Counted from the stretch's first letter, positions 52,521 through 59,580 are shown. The stretch: 64,000 nt of DNA from Colimorpha_A sp045540115 (GCA_045540115.1 JAZQGR010000082.1:1-64000), one strand, 5' to 3'. Numbers and translations are program-made. Notes: generated by a model from the letters alone, not told the origin.

Positions 52521-52549
52521 TTGACAAAACGCTCACTCCGTGATATAAT
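52521..52549 (+). promoter_or_regulatory. Promoter of tRNA-Cys
   Basis: TTGACA, 17-base spacer, TATAAT, 18 bases before the tRNA. Confidence 0.85.
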
Positions 52550-52566
52550 ACCCATGTTCCGAATAC

Positions 52567-52641
52567 GGCGACATAGCCAAGTGGTAAGGCCACGGTCTGC
52601 AAAACCGTTATTCTCCAGTTCAAATCTGGATGTCGCCTCCA
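52567..52641 (+). tRNA. tRNA-Cys, anticodon GCA
   Basis: 75 bases with CCA encoded. Acceptor GGCGACA/TGTCGCC, anticodon loop CTGCAAA, T arm CCAGTTCAAATCTGG. Its 3' end ATGTCGCCTCCA reappears in the repeats at 54.6-58.9 kb. Confidence 0.97.
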
Positions 52642-52642
52642 A

Positions 52643-52676
52643 AAAATCCTGAAAGCATCGCTTTCAGGATTATTTT
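52643..52676 (+). terminator. Terminator of tRNA-Cys
   Basis: Stem AATCCTGAAAGC/GCTTTCAGGATT with a three-base loop and TTTT after. Confidence 0.85.
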
Positions 52677-52679
52677 ATC

Positions 52680-52835
52680 CAAGCCGCAGGCTTTGCATAT
52701 CATCAGCCCCTTTGGGGCTGTATCTCATCACGCGCCAGCGTGCATTTCCCTGCGACTTGATGATATACAATGCTTCGCATTGATGATATACCGCAATAAG
52801 TTGCGGATGATATACACGCCTACGGCGTGATTGGG
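52680..52835. repeat. Variable-hairpin array, ATGATATA linker type (copy 1)
   Basis: Different palindromes (AGCCCCTTTGGGGCT, CACGCGCCAGCGTG, CAATGCTTCGCATTG, CCGCAATAAGTTGCGG, CACGCCTACGGCGTG) are separated by GATGATATAC on the right and its complement-like ATATCATC on the left, pivoting near CTGCGACTTG. It directly follows the tRNA-Cys terminator and precedes the promoter of the lipoprotein gene. No gene seen. Confidence 0.75.
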
Positions 52836-52856
52836 ATGCGAATTATGCTCAACCTC

Positions 52857-52885
52857 TTGCCCTCCTCCCCAAAGTATGCTATAAT
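52857..52885 (+). promoter_or_regulatory. Promoter of the lipoprotein gene
   Basis: TTGCCC, 17-base spacer, TATAAT. The leader GAAAGGCGGTGGAGGT resembles those of the genes at 54055 and 58999. Confidence 0.75.
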
Positions 52886-52908
52886 AAAATCAGAAAGGCG
52901 GTGGAGGT

Positions 52909-53709
52909 ATGAAAAAACAAATTTCTGTTCTTCTTTTATTTGCTATTTGCGTACTATTGTTTTCTTCGTGTAGCAAAATGATCGTATGCAACAGTATAGA
53001 TACGTCATTCCTCAATATTGCGGAGAAAGACGGAGAAATGTATATTCAATCTCAGTTTGATTACGTATATTCGATAGATTTTGAAAATAAAAAATATGTT
53101 TTGGTAGACGATAGCGATACGAGATTTTCTTGGTTTGAAGAAGATCCCCCCAATGCTTTCAAGATCTGGTTCCATCAAGGTGGAGCATACCAATATACCA
53201 TTCCCGAAGGATACGAAGGTGTGACTTCGTATGTTGAAGGATGTGAATTAGAAAACGATAGCTCGGTCGTAGATGCTTGTGGATACGTAAAAGATGGTCT
53301 TTTGGTTGGCTTCGTGCAGGTTTATGAAGATATGCGTACTGTTTATGCAAATTACGCTATTGAGGAAATTGACCATAGTTTGATATTCACATATAATGTT
53401 GAAAATGACGAATTTACCGTGGTACATAGACTAGACGGGGTTGTAGTTGTTGCTGTATATGAGGATACTATCATTTATTGGAAGGATAAGGCATACTATA
53501 AATACGATCTCAAATCACAGTCGGAAATATATTTGATTGAGGATAAAGCGTATGACGCAGGCTTTAGCCAGCTTTCTTCCTCGGGAGTCTATTTCAATTC
53601 TGAATTTTGTATCATACATATGACCAAAGGTAAAACCAAAGATAATGTCAATTATATGTATGTTTATAATTGGTCAAATGGCGATTTCTTTGAATTAACA
53701 CAAGGATAA
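52909..53709 (+). CDS. Hypothetical lipoprotein (cassette gene A)
   Basis: 266 residues. Signal peptide with lipobox LLFSSC and lipidated cysteine at about residue 21. The rest is beta-rich and acidic with many Tyr, Val and Asp residues, and repeats of short strand-turn units (TVVHRLDGVVVVAVYEDTII in part; YYKYDLKSQSEIYLI) suggesting a propeller-like fold. No known family recognised. Anchored on the outer face of the membrane. One base after its stop comes the conserved element at 53711. Confidence 0.75.
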   Translation: MKKQISVLLLFAICVLLFSSCSKMIVCNSIDTSFLNIAEKDGEMYIQSQFDYVYSIDFENKKYVLVDDSDTRFSWFEEDPPNAFKIWFHQGGAYQYTIPEGYEGVTSYVEGCELENDSSVVDACGYVKDGLLVGFVQVYEDMRTVYANYAIEEIDHSLIFTYNVENDEFTVVHRLDGVVVVAVYEDTIIYWKDKAYYKYDLKSQSEIYLIEDKAYDAGFSQLSSSGVYFNSEFCIIHMTKGKTKDNVNYMYVYNWSNGDFFELTQG

Positions 53710-53710
53710 T

Positions 53711-53773
53711 CAGCAGCATCTTTTTTGTCAACACGAGCCAAAAAACTCTCGTTCTTTTGAACGAGAGTTTTTT
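53711..53773 (+). repeat. Post-stop element of cassette A with terminator
   Basis: GCATCTTTTTTGTCAACACG followed by GAGCCAAAAAA and a terminator stem CTCTCGTTC/GAACGAGAG with TTTTTT. It is the right-hand-end motif that recurs after the stops at 54624, 58703 and 59520. Confidence 0.7.
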
Positions 53774-53775
53774 AT

Positions 53776-53961
53776 CCAAGCCGACAGGCTTGGTATATCA
53801 TCACGACGCAGTCGTGTATATCATCGCCGTAGGCGTATATCATCACACGAAGTGTGTATTTCTGTCGGCTTGATGATATACAACACTTCGTGTTGATGAT
53901 ATGCAATTCCTTCGGAATTGATGATATTCACGCCTTCGGCGTGATGTGCGCTTCGCGCAAA
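53776..53961. repeat. Variable-hairpin array, ATGATATA linker type (copy 2)
   Basis: Left half: CACGACGCAGTCGTG, CGCCGTAGGCG, CACACGAAGTGTG separated by TATATCATC. Pivot: CTGTCGGCTTG, which pairs with CAAGCCGACAG at the left edge. Right half: CAACACTTCGTGTTG, CAATTCCTTCGGAATTG, CACGCCTTCGGCGTG separated by ATGATAT. The hairpins share a stem-loop size of 10-17 bases but almost no sequence. Non-coding on both strands as far as visible. Confidence 0.78.
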
Positions 53962-53983
53962 CTGAATTTTTCCCCCTCAGGTC

Positions 53984-54012
53984 TTGAAAAACACCGAAAA
54001 ATGTGCTATAAT
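53984..54012 (+). promoter_or_regulatory. Promoter of cassette gene B
   Basis: TTGAAA, 17-base spacer, TATAAT; spacer AACACCGAAAAATGTGC is related to those at 54923 and 58946. A TTTGACGCAAGCGTCAAA palindrome lies between it and the ribosome site. Confidence 0.78.
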
Positions 54013-54054
54013 ATATTTGACGCAAGCGTCAAATGACAGAAAGGCGGTGTGGAT

Positions 54055-54624
54055 ATGACACTTTCAAAAAAACACATACTTCTCTGTATTATATGCTTAA
54101 TATCGGCAATTTTGCGTAGCGTGCCGGTTGTTTCCGTAATTATTCCGTATTTAGCTTTTTGCCTCTGTTCGTTTGTTGTTGGCGTGAAAGGCAAAAAGGC
54201 TTTCGGGATTATTATTGTTTTACTGTTTGGCCTTGTTGGTTTACCTTTATTTGAATTTGTTTATTCCATGCTTATGACGTCGCTAATGACAACAATGTTT
54301 GTCAGTGTTCTAATTTTGCTTGTACAGACCTGTGTTTATTTTGGCTTATTTATACTTGTTAATTCTTCGATAAGTAAAGAAAAATTTTCTTTTTCATTGA
54401 TTACGGGCATACTGACGATTTCCTGTATCGTAGTATATTCCGTGCTTGAAGGATTACAAGCATTTGCATTATTTAATGCTATGAATCAAGCTGTTGAACA
54501 AGGTGCTCTGGTTGATTGGTTGAATGTGATAGACAGTGGAAATATTTTTGTCAGCATCCTTTTGGGAATAATATTTTATGTAGCACTTTGGTGCACATCT
54601 ATAAGATTTATTAAAGAAAAATAA
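54055..54624 (+). CDS. Hypothetical multi-span membrane protein (cassette gene B)
   Basis: 189 residues from ATG 54055, preceded by GAAAGGCGGTG as in genes A and E; GTG 54049 is inside that site. Five or six hydrophobic segments are visible (for example ILLCIICLISAIL, AFGIIIVLLFGLVGLPLFEF, MFVSVLILLVQTCVYFGLFI, FVSILLGIIFYVALW). There are no recognisable catalytic motifs. Strongly A/T-rich. The conserved element starts at the base after the stop codon. Confidence 0.75.
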   Translation: MTLSKKHILLCIICLISAILRSVPVVSVIIPYLAFCLCSFVVGVKGKKAFGIIIVLLFGLVGLPLFEFVYSMLMTSLMTTMFVSVLILLVQTCVYFGLFILVNSSISKEKFSFSLITGILTISCIVVYSVLEGLQAFALFNAMNQAVEQGALVDWLNVIDSGNIFVSILLGIIFYVALWCTSIRFIKEK

Positions 54625-54922
54625 GTGGCATCTTTTTTGTCAACACGTGTTGGAGGCGACCTTTTAAGTCTTGAGATGCAGCGCGTAAGCGCGGCAGTTC
54701 AAATTTGAAAGCTAAGCGAAAACGATTGATTATCGTTTTCGCAACGCTTTACACCGCAAAGCAAGGAGTATGCCGAGTCGGGTATATCGAGGCGAAGGCA
54801 GACGACTATGCGACCGGTGAGTTATGTCGCCTCCAACACGTGTTGACAAAAAAGATGCCAAACGGCATTTTGGGGCGAGGGATCGGAAATGAACCTTTCC
54901 CATGTTATTTTTACGGCAAATA
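54625..54922. repeat. Cassette-linker repeat, copy 1 (complete)
   Basis: Starts at the base after the stop of gene B with a 35-base arm (core GGCATCTTTTTTGTCAAC, then ACGTGTTGGAGGCGAC) that is repeated as a perfect inverted copy at 54826-54860. Between them are a tRNA-Cys T-arm-like piece (CAGTTCAAATTTGAAAG), hairpins, and a block from about 54761 (AAGCAAGGAGTATGCC) shared with copy 3. After the right arm comes a conserved stretch (GGCATTTTGGGGCGAGGGAT, then GAACCTTTCCCATG) leading to the promoter. No gene in this 394-base gap. Confidence 0.8.
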
Positions 54923-54951
54923 TTGAAAAACATCAGAAAATATGATATAAT
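54923..54951 (+). promoter_or_regulatory. Promoter at the end of linker copy 1
   Basis: TTGAAA, 17-base spacer (AACATCAGAAAATATGA), TATAAT. Spacer identical to that at 58946. Confidence 0.8.
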
Positions 54952-55018
54952 GTGGAATATAATTCTTTATAGATAATATTAGACTTTTTAAACAAGCAAT
55001 ATTAGAGGGAACGAAACA

Positions 55019-55333
55019 ATGTGGATATTAGTAATATTGGCAGTCATTATTGCGACTGTAACAGTTAAAAGCCGTCAAGCTTTAGGGAAATATGACGATG
55101 TAAAGTTTTTTAAAGAAAATAGAGAAAAACTGGTACGTGCAAAGCATATTATCAAACGAAAAAATGAAATAGCAACTATCTTAAAAAAATTCCTCAATAA
55201 CAATGAATACAAACAGCATTCACATTATTCCCATAGTCGGCGCGATATTCGGCACAGTGACGGCATACATGAAGAGGGAAAATATGTTCCGCTTACTGAA
55301 GCTTGGAGATTCTCCATGCTGGTTGATCTATAA
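55019..55333 (+). CDS. Hypothetical small membrane protein, possibly a damaged gene
   Basis: 104 residues. N-terminal membrane span (ILVILAVIIATVTV), a basic coiled segment (ENREKLVRAKHIIKRKNEIA, in part), then a low-complexity His/Arg tail that looks out of frame. The following frame at 55203 continues with a convincing membrane-protein end, so a frameshift near 55200 may have split one gene. It follows the linker promoter. No family recognised for the N-terminal part. Confidence 0.45.
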   Translation: MWILVILAVIIATVTVKSRQALGKYDDVKFFKENREKLVRAKHIIKRKNEIATILKKFLNNNEYKQHSHYSHSRRDIRHSDGIHEEGKYVPLTEAWRFSMLVDL

Positions 55334-55451
55334 TATATCGATCCCATCTATTGGTGGAATCATTTGTGAGATCATTAATGTCGCATCAATTTTGATAGGT
55401 CTTATCAGATACAGAAAAGACGGTTTTTTGACAGAAAAACAGAGAGGATAA
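55203..55451 (+). pseudogene. C-terminal half of a YgjV-like membrane protein
   Basis: 82 codons. IIPIVGAIFGTVTAYMKREN (in part), then GDSPCWLIYNISIPSIGG and IICEIINVASILIGLIRYRK match the last two membrane segments of the YgjV family, whose members are about twice this long. The N-terminal half is absent upstream in any frame. It overlaps the 55019 frame and ends eight bases before the DUF5107 gene. Either a fragment left by recombination or the 3' part of a frameshifted gene. Confidence 0.55.
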
Positions 55452-55459
55452 CTTAAAAA

Positions 55460-57484
55460 ATGACAGAATTACGAATAGAAAAGCTGACGCTGCCCTCTGT
55501 GGACTTTAACGGAGACAGCTCACTTCCTTCGATCTCCGAAAATTTGAGACTTTCCTTTATGCAAAATGAATTCGAGCTTGGTGAGGATGACGGCCTGTTC
55601 GTCAATTACGGAATGGTGGATTATGCCTTTCCGTATAAGGCGCAGGACAATTATACCCGTGATCTTACCGACCGTGAGCAGAGTTGTGTCGTTTTGGAAA
55701 ACGAATTTCTAAAGGCCACCTTTTTCCCACAGTTTGGCGGCAAGCTTCATTCTCTCTTTGACAAAAAGGAGAGTAAAGACCTTCTGTTTTCAAATAGCGT
55801 AGTGCGTCCTTGTCATCTTGGCGTTCGTAACGCTTGGATGAGTGGCGGAGTTGAATGGAACTGCGGATACGTGGGTCATAATGCCTTCACCTGCGATATG
55901 ATGCATACCGCTATGACGAAGCTTGAAGACGGAACTCCTGTTTTGAGATTTTATCAGTATGAACGCATCCGCGCTATCGTCTATCAGATGGACTTCTTCT
56001 TGCCCGAGAATTCCAAGCTTCTCTTCGTGCGAACCAAAATAATAAACCCCTCGTTTGAGGTGGTTCCTATGTATTGGTGGAGTAATATCGCTACTCCCGA
56101 TGTAGATGGAAATCGAGTTATAGTTCCTGTAAACGATACGTATACGGCGAGAGATTCTCACCCCGTTAAGATCGCAGTACCCGAGTATAACGGAATAGAC
56201 GTGACTTATCCTGCGGATAACGTCATCTCGATCGATTATTTCTGGAATATCCCCGAGAACGAAAGAAAGTTTATCTGTCAGGTAGATAAGGATGGTTACG
56301 GTCTTGTTCAGACCTCAACCAAGCGGCTAAAGGGAAGAAAGCTTTTCGTGTGGGGCAACAGTAAGGGCGGTGACCGATGGAAGAATTTTCTCACCGCTGA
56401 TGCCGAAAGTGGAAGTTATAACGAAATTCAGGCGGGTCTTGCTAAAACGCAATACGAATGTCTGCCTATGCCTCCTAAGACGACTTGGGAGTGGGTCGAG
56501 GCGTACGGTGCTATCCATACCGATTCGGGAAAGGCCCACGGCTCGTGGGATGAAGCAAAGCACGAGGGTGCCTGCCGTTTAAATGAGCTGATAAGCGAGG
56601 ATGAGCTGGAAAACATCCTGCAAGCCACTAAAAAAATGGCAAAGAGCCCCGCACAGCAGCTCTTGCTTCACGCTGACGGCTGGGGAGCGTTGGAGCAGGA
56701 AAGAAGACGTATGTGTGGCGAGGAGGCAATGTGTGACTATCTTGATTTCGGCGAGCTCACCGCAGAGCAGCTTCCATGGCTCTCCTTGCTAAAAGATGGT
56801 ACCGTTGGAAATCACAATCCCGCCGATCCGCCCATATCCTATATGTGTCAAAGAGAATGGACGAACGCTCTCAAACAGGCGGTCACGGATAAGGACACTG
56901 ACAACTGGTTTGCTTGGCTCCAGCTCGGACTTAACACTTTTATCGAAAAGAATTACGAGCGTGCGGAAAAAATGCTTGAAAGATCGATAGAGGTCAAGGA
57001 ATCTCCTTGGGCACTCTATTCACTTGCGATATTGAACCGAGATCGCGGCGATCATGAAAAAGAGATAGAGCTTATGCTTCGCGCCTTTGCGTTGCGCCCC
57101 GATGACGTCTCTCTTGCCAAGGAGGTCCTGCGTTGCCTTTATAACAATAAGAATTTTGAAGATCTGAGCAAGGTATATGAGAGTATGCCGCTAAAGATCA
57201 AGGAAGAGCCGAGGTGTATGATCTATTACGCTTTTTCGCTCTTGGATAGTGGAAACATATCCGATGCGGAGAATATTCTTTACAAGGACGGCGGAATTTT
57301 GCTGCCTGATATCCGCGAGTGCGAAACGATAACCCTTGATCTGTGGATCGCGCTTGAAAAAAAGAAGGCGGAAGCATGCGGGAGAAGTTTTGACGAGAAG
57401 AACATAGACCCGCCTACGTTTGTCGACTTCCGTATGTTCTCCAATGCCGATTGGCTTAACGGAGGAGAAATAATCAGAGAATGA
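55460..57484 (+). CDS. DUF5107 protein with C-terminal TPR-like repeats
   Basis: 674 residues. DUF5107 (about 1-400) with VVLENEFLKATFFPQFGGKL (in part), WMSGGVEWNCGYVGHN and PMYWWSNIATPDVDGNRVIV (in part), a galactose-mutarotase-like beta-sandwich. TPR-type helices follow from about 480 (WFAWLQLGLNTFIEKNYERA in part; AEKMLERSIEVKESPWALYS in part). Family members are commonly 1000 residues or more, so this is a short form, but the ends look natural. Balanced base composition unlike the flanking small genes. Activity unknown; association with carbohydrate loci is usual. Confidence 0.82.
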   Translation: MTELRIEKLTLPSVDFNGDSSLPSISENLRLSFMQNEFELGEDDGLFVNYGMVDYAFPYKAQDNYTRDLTDREQSCVVLENEFLKATFFPQFGGKLHSLFDKKESKDLLFSNSVVRPCHLGVRNAWMSGGVEWNCGYVGHNAFTCDMMHTAMTKLEDGTPVLRFYQYERIRAIVYQMDFFLPENSKLLFVRTKIINPSFEVVPMYWWSNIATPDVDGNRVIVPVNDTYTARDSHPVKIAVPEYNGIDVTYPADNVISIDYFWNIPENERKFICQVDKDGYGLVQTSTKRLKGRKLFVWGNSKGGDRWKNFLTADAESGSYNEIQAGLAKTQYECLPMPPKTTWEWVEAYGAIHTDSGKAHGSWDEAKHEGACRLNELISEDELENILQATKKMAKSPAQQLLLHADGWGALEQERRRMCGEEAMCDYLDFGELTAEQLPWLSLLKDGTVGNHNPADPPISYMCQREWTNALKQAVTDKDTDNWFAWLQLGLNTFIEKNYERAEKMLERSIEVKESPWALYSLAILNRDRGDHEKEIELMLRAFALRPDDVSLAKEVLRCLYNNKNFEDLSKVYESMPLKIKEEPRCMIYYAFSLLDSGNISDAENILYKDGGILLPDIRECETITLDLWIALEKKKAEACGRSFDEKNIDPPTFVDFRMFSNADWLNGGEIIRE

Positions 57485-57548
57485 TATAGTTGCTTTTTCC
57501 GAAGCTCGCGGCGATGTTTACAACACCATGGGAGTTCGGAAAGGTCAA

Positions 57549-57588
57549 AGTCCCCCGAACGATCACTTGATCTTCGGGGGACTTTGGA
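57549..57588 (+). terminator. Terminator after the DUF5107 gene
   Basis: Stem AAAGTCCCCCGAA/TTCGGGGGACTTT with a 12-base loop. The stretch 57485-57548 holds nothing recognisable. Confidence 0.7.
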
Positions 57589-57739
57589 GTGTGTCTTTAT
57601 CTATCAAACGCGGAGTTGGCCGCGTAAAAACTTCGAGTTTACTATGTGACTTTCCAGCCACATAAAAATGGAGTCTTTTTAGTAAAAACTTTGATTTCGC
57701 AAAATAACGCTACCAACCGATCAAACGGCTGAAAAATAA

Positions 57740-57768
57740 TTGCTATAAATCTTGAAGTTCCTTATAAT
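57740..57768 (+). promoter_or_regulatory. Promoter without an evident gene
   Basis: TTGCTA, 17-base spacer, TATAAT, followed only 24 bases later by the post-stop element at 57792. No open frame lies between. It looks like a cassette from which the gene has been lost, or the transcript itself is the product. Confidence 0.5.
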
Positions 57769-57791
57769 ACAAGGATTGTTACTATTTTCAA

Positions 57792-58122
57792 GGCGGCATC
57801 TATTTTGTCAACACGACTCAAAAAACCCGTTCACGAAAGTGGGCGGGATTTTTACTTATTACCTTTTCACTCTTCACTTTTCACTAAAATTTTTTTGTAC
57901 GGGATTTTTGAAAGTAAGAAGTAATAGTGAATAGTGAATAGTGAAGAGTGAATAAGCAAGGTGTGGCTTCGCCACAAATTATAAAAACAATTTGAAGGCA
58001 GACAACTATGCGACCGGTGAGTTATGCTGCCTCCAACACGTGTTGGCAAAAAATATGCCAATCGGTATTTTCGGGCAAGGGAGTAGAAGTGAACCTTTAT
58101 CGCGTCGTTTTGACGACAGGTA
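57792..58122. repeat. Cassette-linker repeat, copy 2
   Basis: Left arm GCGGCATCTATTTTGTCAAC (two mismatches to copy 1), terminator stem CCCGTTCACG/CGTGAACGGG-like, then an ATTCACT/AGTGAAT inverted repeat at 57850-57956 inserted in the linker, then the shared block GACAACTATGCGACCGGTGA, the right arm at 58026-58060 (GCTGCCTCCAACACGTGTTG) and the conserved GAACCTTT stretch before the promoter. No gene in 57485-58187. Confidence 0.78.
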
Positions 58123-58151
58123 TTGAAAGATATTAGAAAATGTGATATAAT
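58123..58151 (+). promoter_or_regulatory. Promoter of cassette gene D
   Basis: TTGAAA, 17-base spacer, TATAAT, homologous to those at 54923 and 58946 with a few substitutions. Confidence 0.8.
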
Positions 58152-58187
58152 AATATCACATAAACTTATAAAAGAGAGAAATGAAAT

Positions 58188-58703
58188 ATGTTACAACTCA
58201 AAAACAACATATTTGAAAATATTGAAACTACCCCAAAAGAACATTATACATTTCAATTTGATCCGATCGCAATAGTATCTGTTGAGAAAAAATGTATAGG
58301 GCTAATGAAAAAACGAATGCTAGGTTCTATTATTGCTGGATTACTTCTCATAATTATAGGCATTTTTTCGGATAGAGCATTTCTCGGATTTGGAGCAGGC
58401 GCGTTATTTATTAGCGTGGTTGGACATATTAAGGGGATTTCAGCTTACAAAAAGCTTTATGCAAAAAGCAAAGACAAGTACACAAAAACATTGTATGATT
58501 ATACCCTATATGACGATTTCTTGATTGTTTGGATTTCCTCAGATGACGCAATTCGACAAATAAAAGTGAGATTGGACGAAATCAAAAAAGCACAAGTGAT
58601 TGCAGATATTCTTGTTATGGAAATTGATGGGCAATTATTTCTTATGAAGAAAGACGAATTGGTTGAAGATTCTTATTTTCTTACCGTTTGCAACAAAAAG
58701 TAA
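58188..58703 (+). CDS. YcxB-like membrane protein (cassette gene D)
   Basis: 171 residues. Two membrane spans at about 46-82 (LGSIIAGLLLIIIGIF and FLGFGAGALFISVVGHI) separate an N-terminal segment from a cytoplasmic C-terminal domain with YTLYDDFLIVWIS and GQLFLMKKDEL, the pattern of YcxB-like proteins, which are related to bacterial PH-type domains. A/T-rich. The next base after the stop starts the conserved element. Confidence 0.78.
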   Translation: MLQLKNNIFENIETTPKEHYTFQFDPIAIVSVEKKCIGLMKKRMLGSIIAGLLLIIIGIFSDRAFLGFGAGALFISVVGHIKGISAYKKLYAKSKDKYTKTLYDYTLYDDFLIVWISSDDAIRQIKVRLDEIKKAQVIADILVMEIDGQLFLMKKDELVEDSYFLTVCNKK

Positions 58704-58945
58704 GTGGCATCTTTTTTGTCAACTCGTGCCAAAACAAAAGAGCACCCGATTGGGTGCTCTTTCGCTTAGCTTTATACCGCAAAGCAAGGAGTATGCCAAG
58801 CCGAGTGTATCGAGGCGAAGGCAGACGACTATGCGACCGGTGAGTTATGTTGCCTCCAGCACGTGTTGGCAAAAAATATGCCAATCGGCATTTTCGGGAA
58901 AGGGAGTAGAAGTGAACCTTTCCTATTTCATTTTTATGGTAAATA
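58704..58945. repeat. Cassette-linker repeat, copy 3
   Basis: Left arm GTGGCATCTTTTTTGTCAAC (third base on matches copy 1), terminator stem AGAGCACCC/GGGTGCTCT, the shared block AAGCAAGGAGTATGCC, then the right arm at 58849-58883 and the conserved promoter-proximal stretch. Compared with copy 1 it lacks the tRNA-Cys T-arm-like piece. No gene in this 295-base gap. Confidence 0.8.
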
Positions 58946-58974
58946 TTGAAAAACATCAGAAAATATGATATAAT
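58946..58974 (+). promoter_or_regulatory. Promoter of cassette gene E
   Basis: TTGAAA, 17-base spacer, TATAAT; spacer identical to that at 54923. Confidence 0.82.
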
Positions 58975-58998
58975 TTACTTAAGAAAGGTGGTGGATGT

Positions 58999-59520
58999 AT
59001 GAAAAAACAAGCAATAACCAAGCAAGATATACAGCGCGATCTGCTTGCTCTTCTAAACAAACGTAAAGCCGTTACTGTTTGGTTGACGTCCTTTCTGAGT
59101 ATCTCGATTTTATGTTACATTATGTATGCCGTTCTTTATGCAAATGGAGTTTATTTGCCGCCTCTTCATCTTACTTTTGTAAGTCCAACGGCGGTAATGA
59201 TTATTGTGCCTGTCATCCTGCTGTTTATATTAGGATTTCTTCTTTGCTATTATTATTTGAATTTCTTTGAAATTAAAAGTGGAAGATTTAGCGTTAGCAA
59301 AGAAAAACTATATCAAAAAGGGCAAGAGCTAAAAAGTTACTATCGACGTATGGAACAGGAGAATGCGTTGTATTTCCATAGCGGAAGAATTGTGGTCAAC
59401 GATAAGGTTTATTCGTATTCAGAAGTCGATGATTCCTTTTACCTTGTTAAATTAAAATCTTCAAAAACACCTTTTTTCGCATATCATACGAATTTTTATG
59501 AAATAAATGATGTTTTATGA
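58999..59520 (+). CDS. Hypothetical two-span membrane protein (cassette gene E)
   Basis: 173 residues. Leader GAAAGGTGGTGG as in genes A and B. Basic N-terminus, two membrane spans (VTVWLTSFLSISILCYIMYA in part; MIIVPVILLFILGFLLCYYY) and a cytoplasmic C-terminal domain with an LYFHSGRIVVNDKVYSYSEV (in part) beta segment. Topology resembles gene D, and the C-terminal domain could be a divergent YcxB/PH-like fold; no family is certain. The conserved element begins at the base after the stop. Confidence 0.72.
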   Translation: MKKQAITKQDIQRDLLALLNKRKAVTVWLTSFLSISILCYIMYAVLYANGVYLPPLHLTFVSPTAVMIIVPVILLFILGFLLCYYYLNFFEIKSGRFSVSKEKLYQKGQELKSYYRRMEQENALYFHSGRIVVNDKVYSYSEVDDSFYLVKLKSSKTPFFAYHTNFYEINDVL

Positions 59521-59580
59521 GTGGCATCTTTTTTGTCAACGCGTGCCAGAAAAAAGCACTTCGAAAGAAGTGCTTTTTTC
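59521..59580 (+). repeat. Post-stop element of cassette E with terminator
   Basis: GTGGCATCTTTTTTGTCAAC and GCGTGCCAG, then terminator stem AAGCACTTC/GAAGTGCTT with TTTTTC. Left arm only; instead of a right arm and promoter, a hairpin array follows. Confidence 0.75.

Noticed and set aside
53776..53961. CRISPR array
   Set aside because: The constant unit is only 8-9 bases, the variable parts are palindromes of 10-17 bases, linker orientation flips at the centre, and no cas genes are present.
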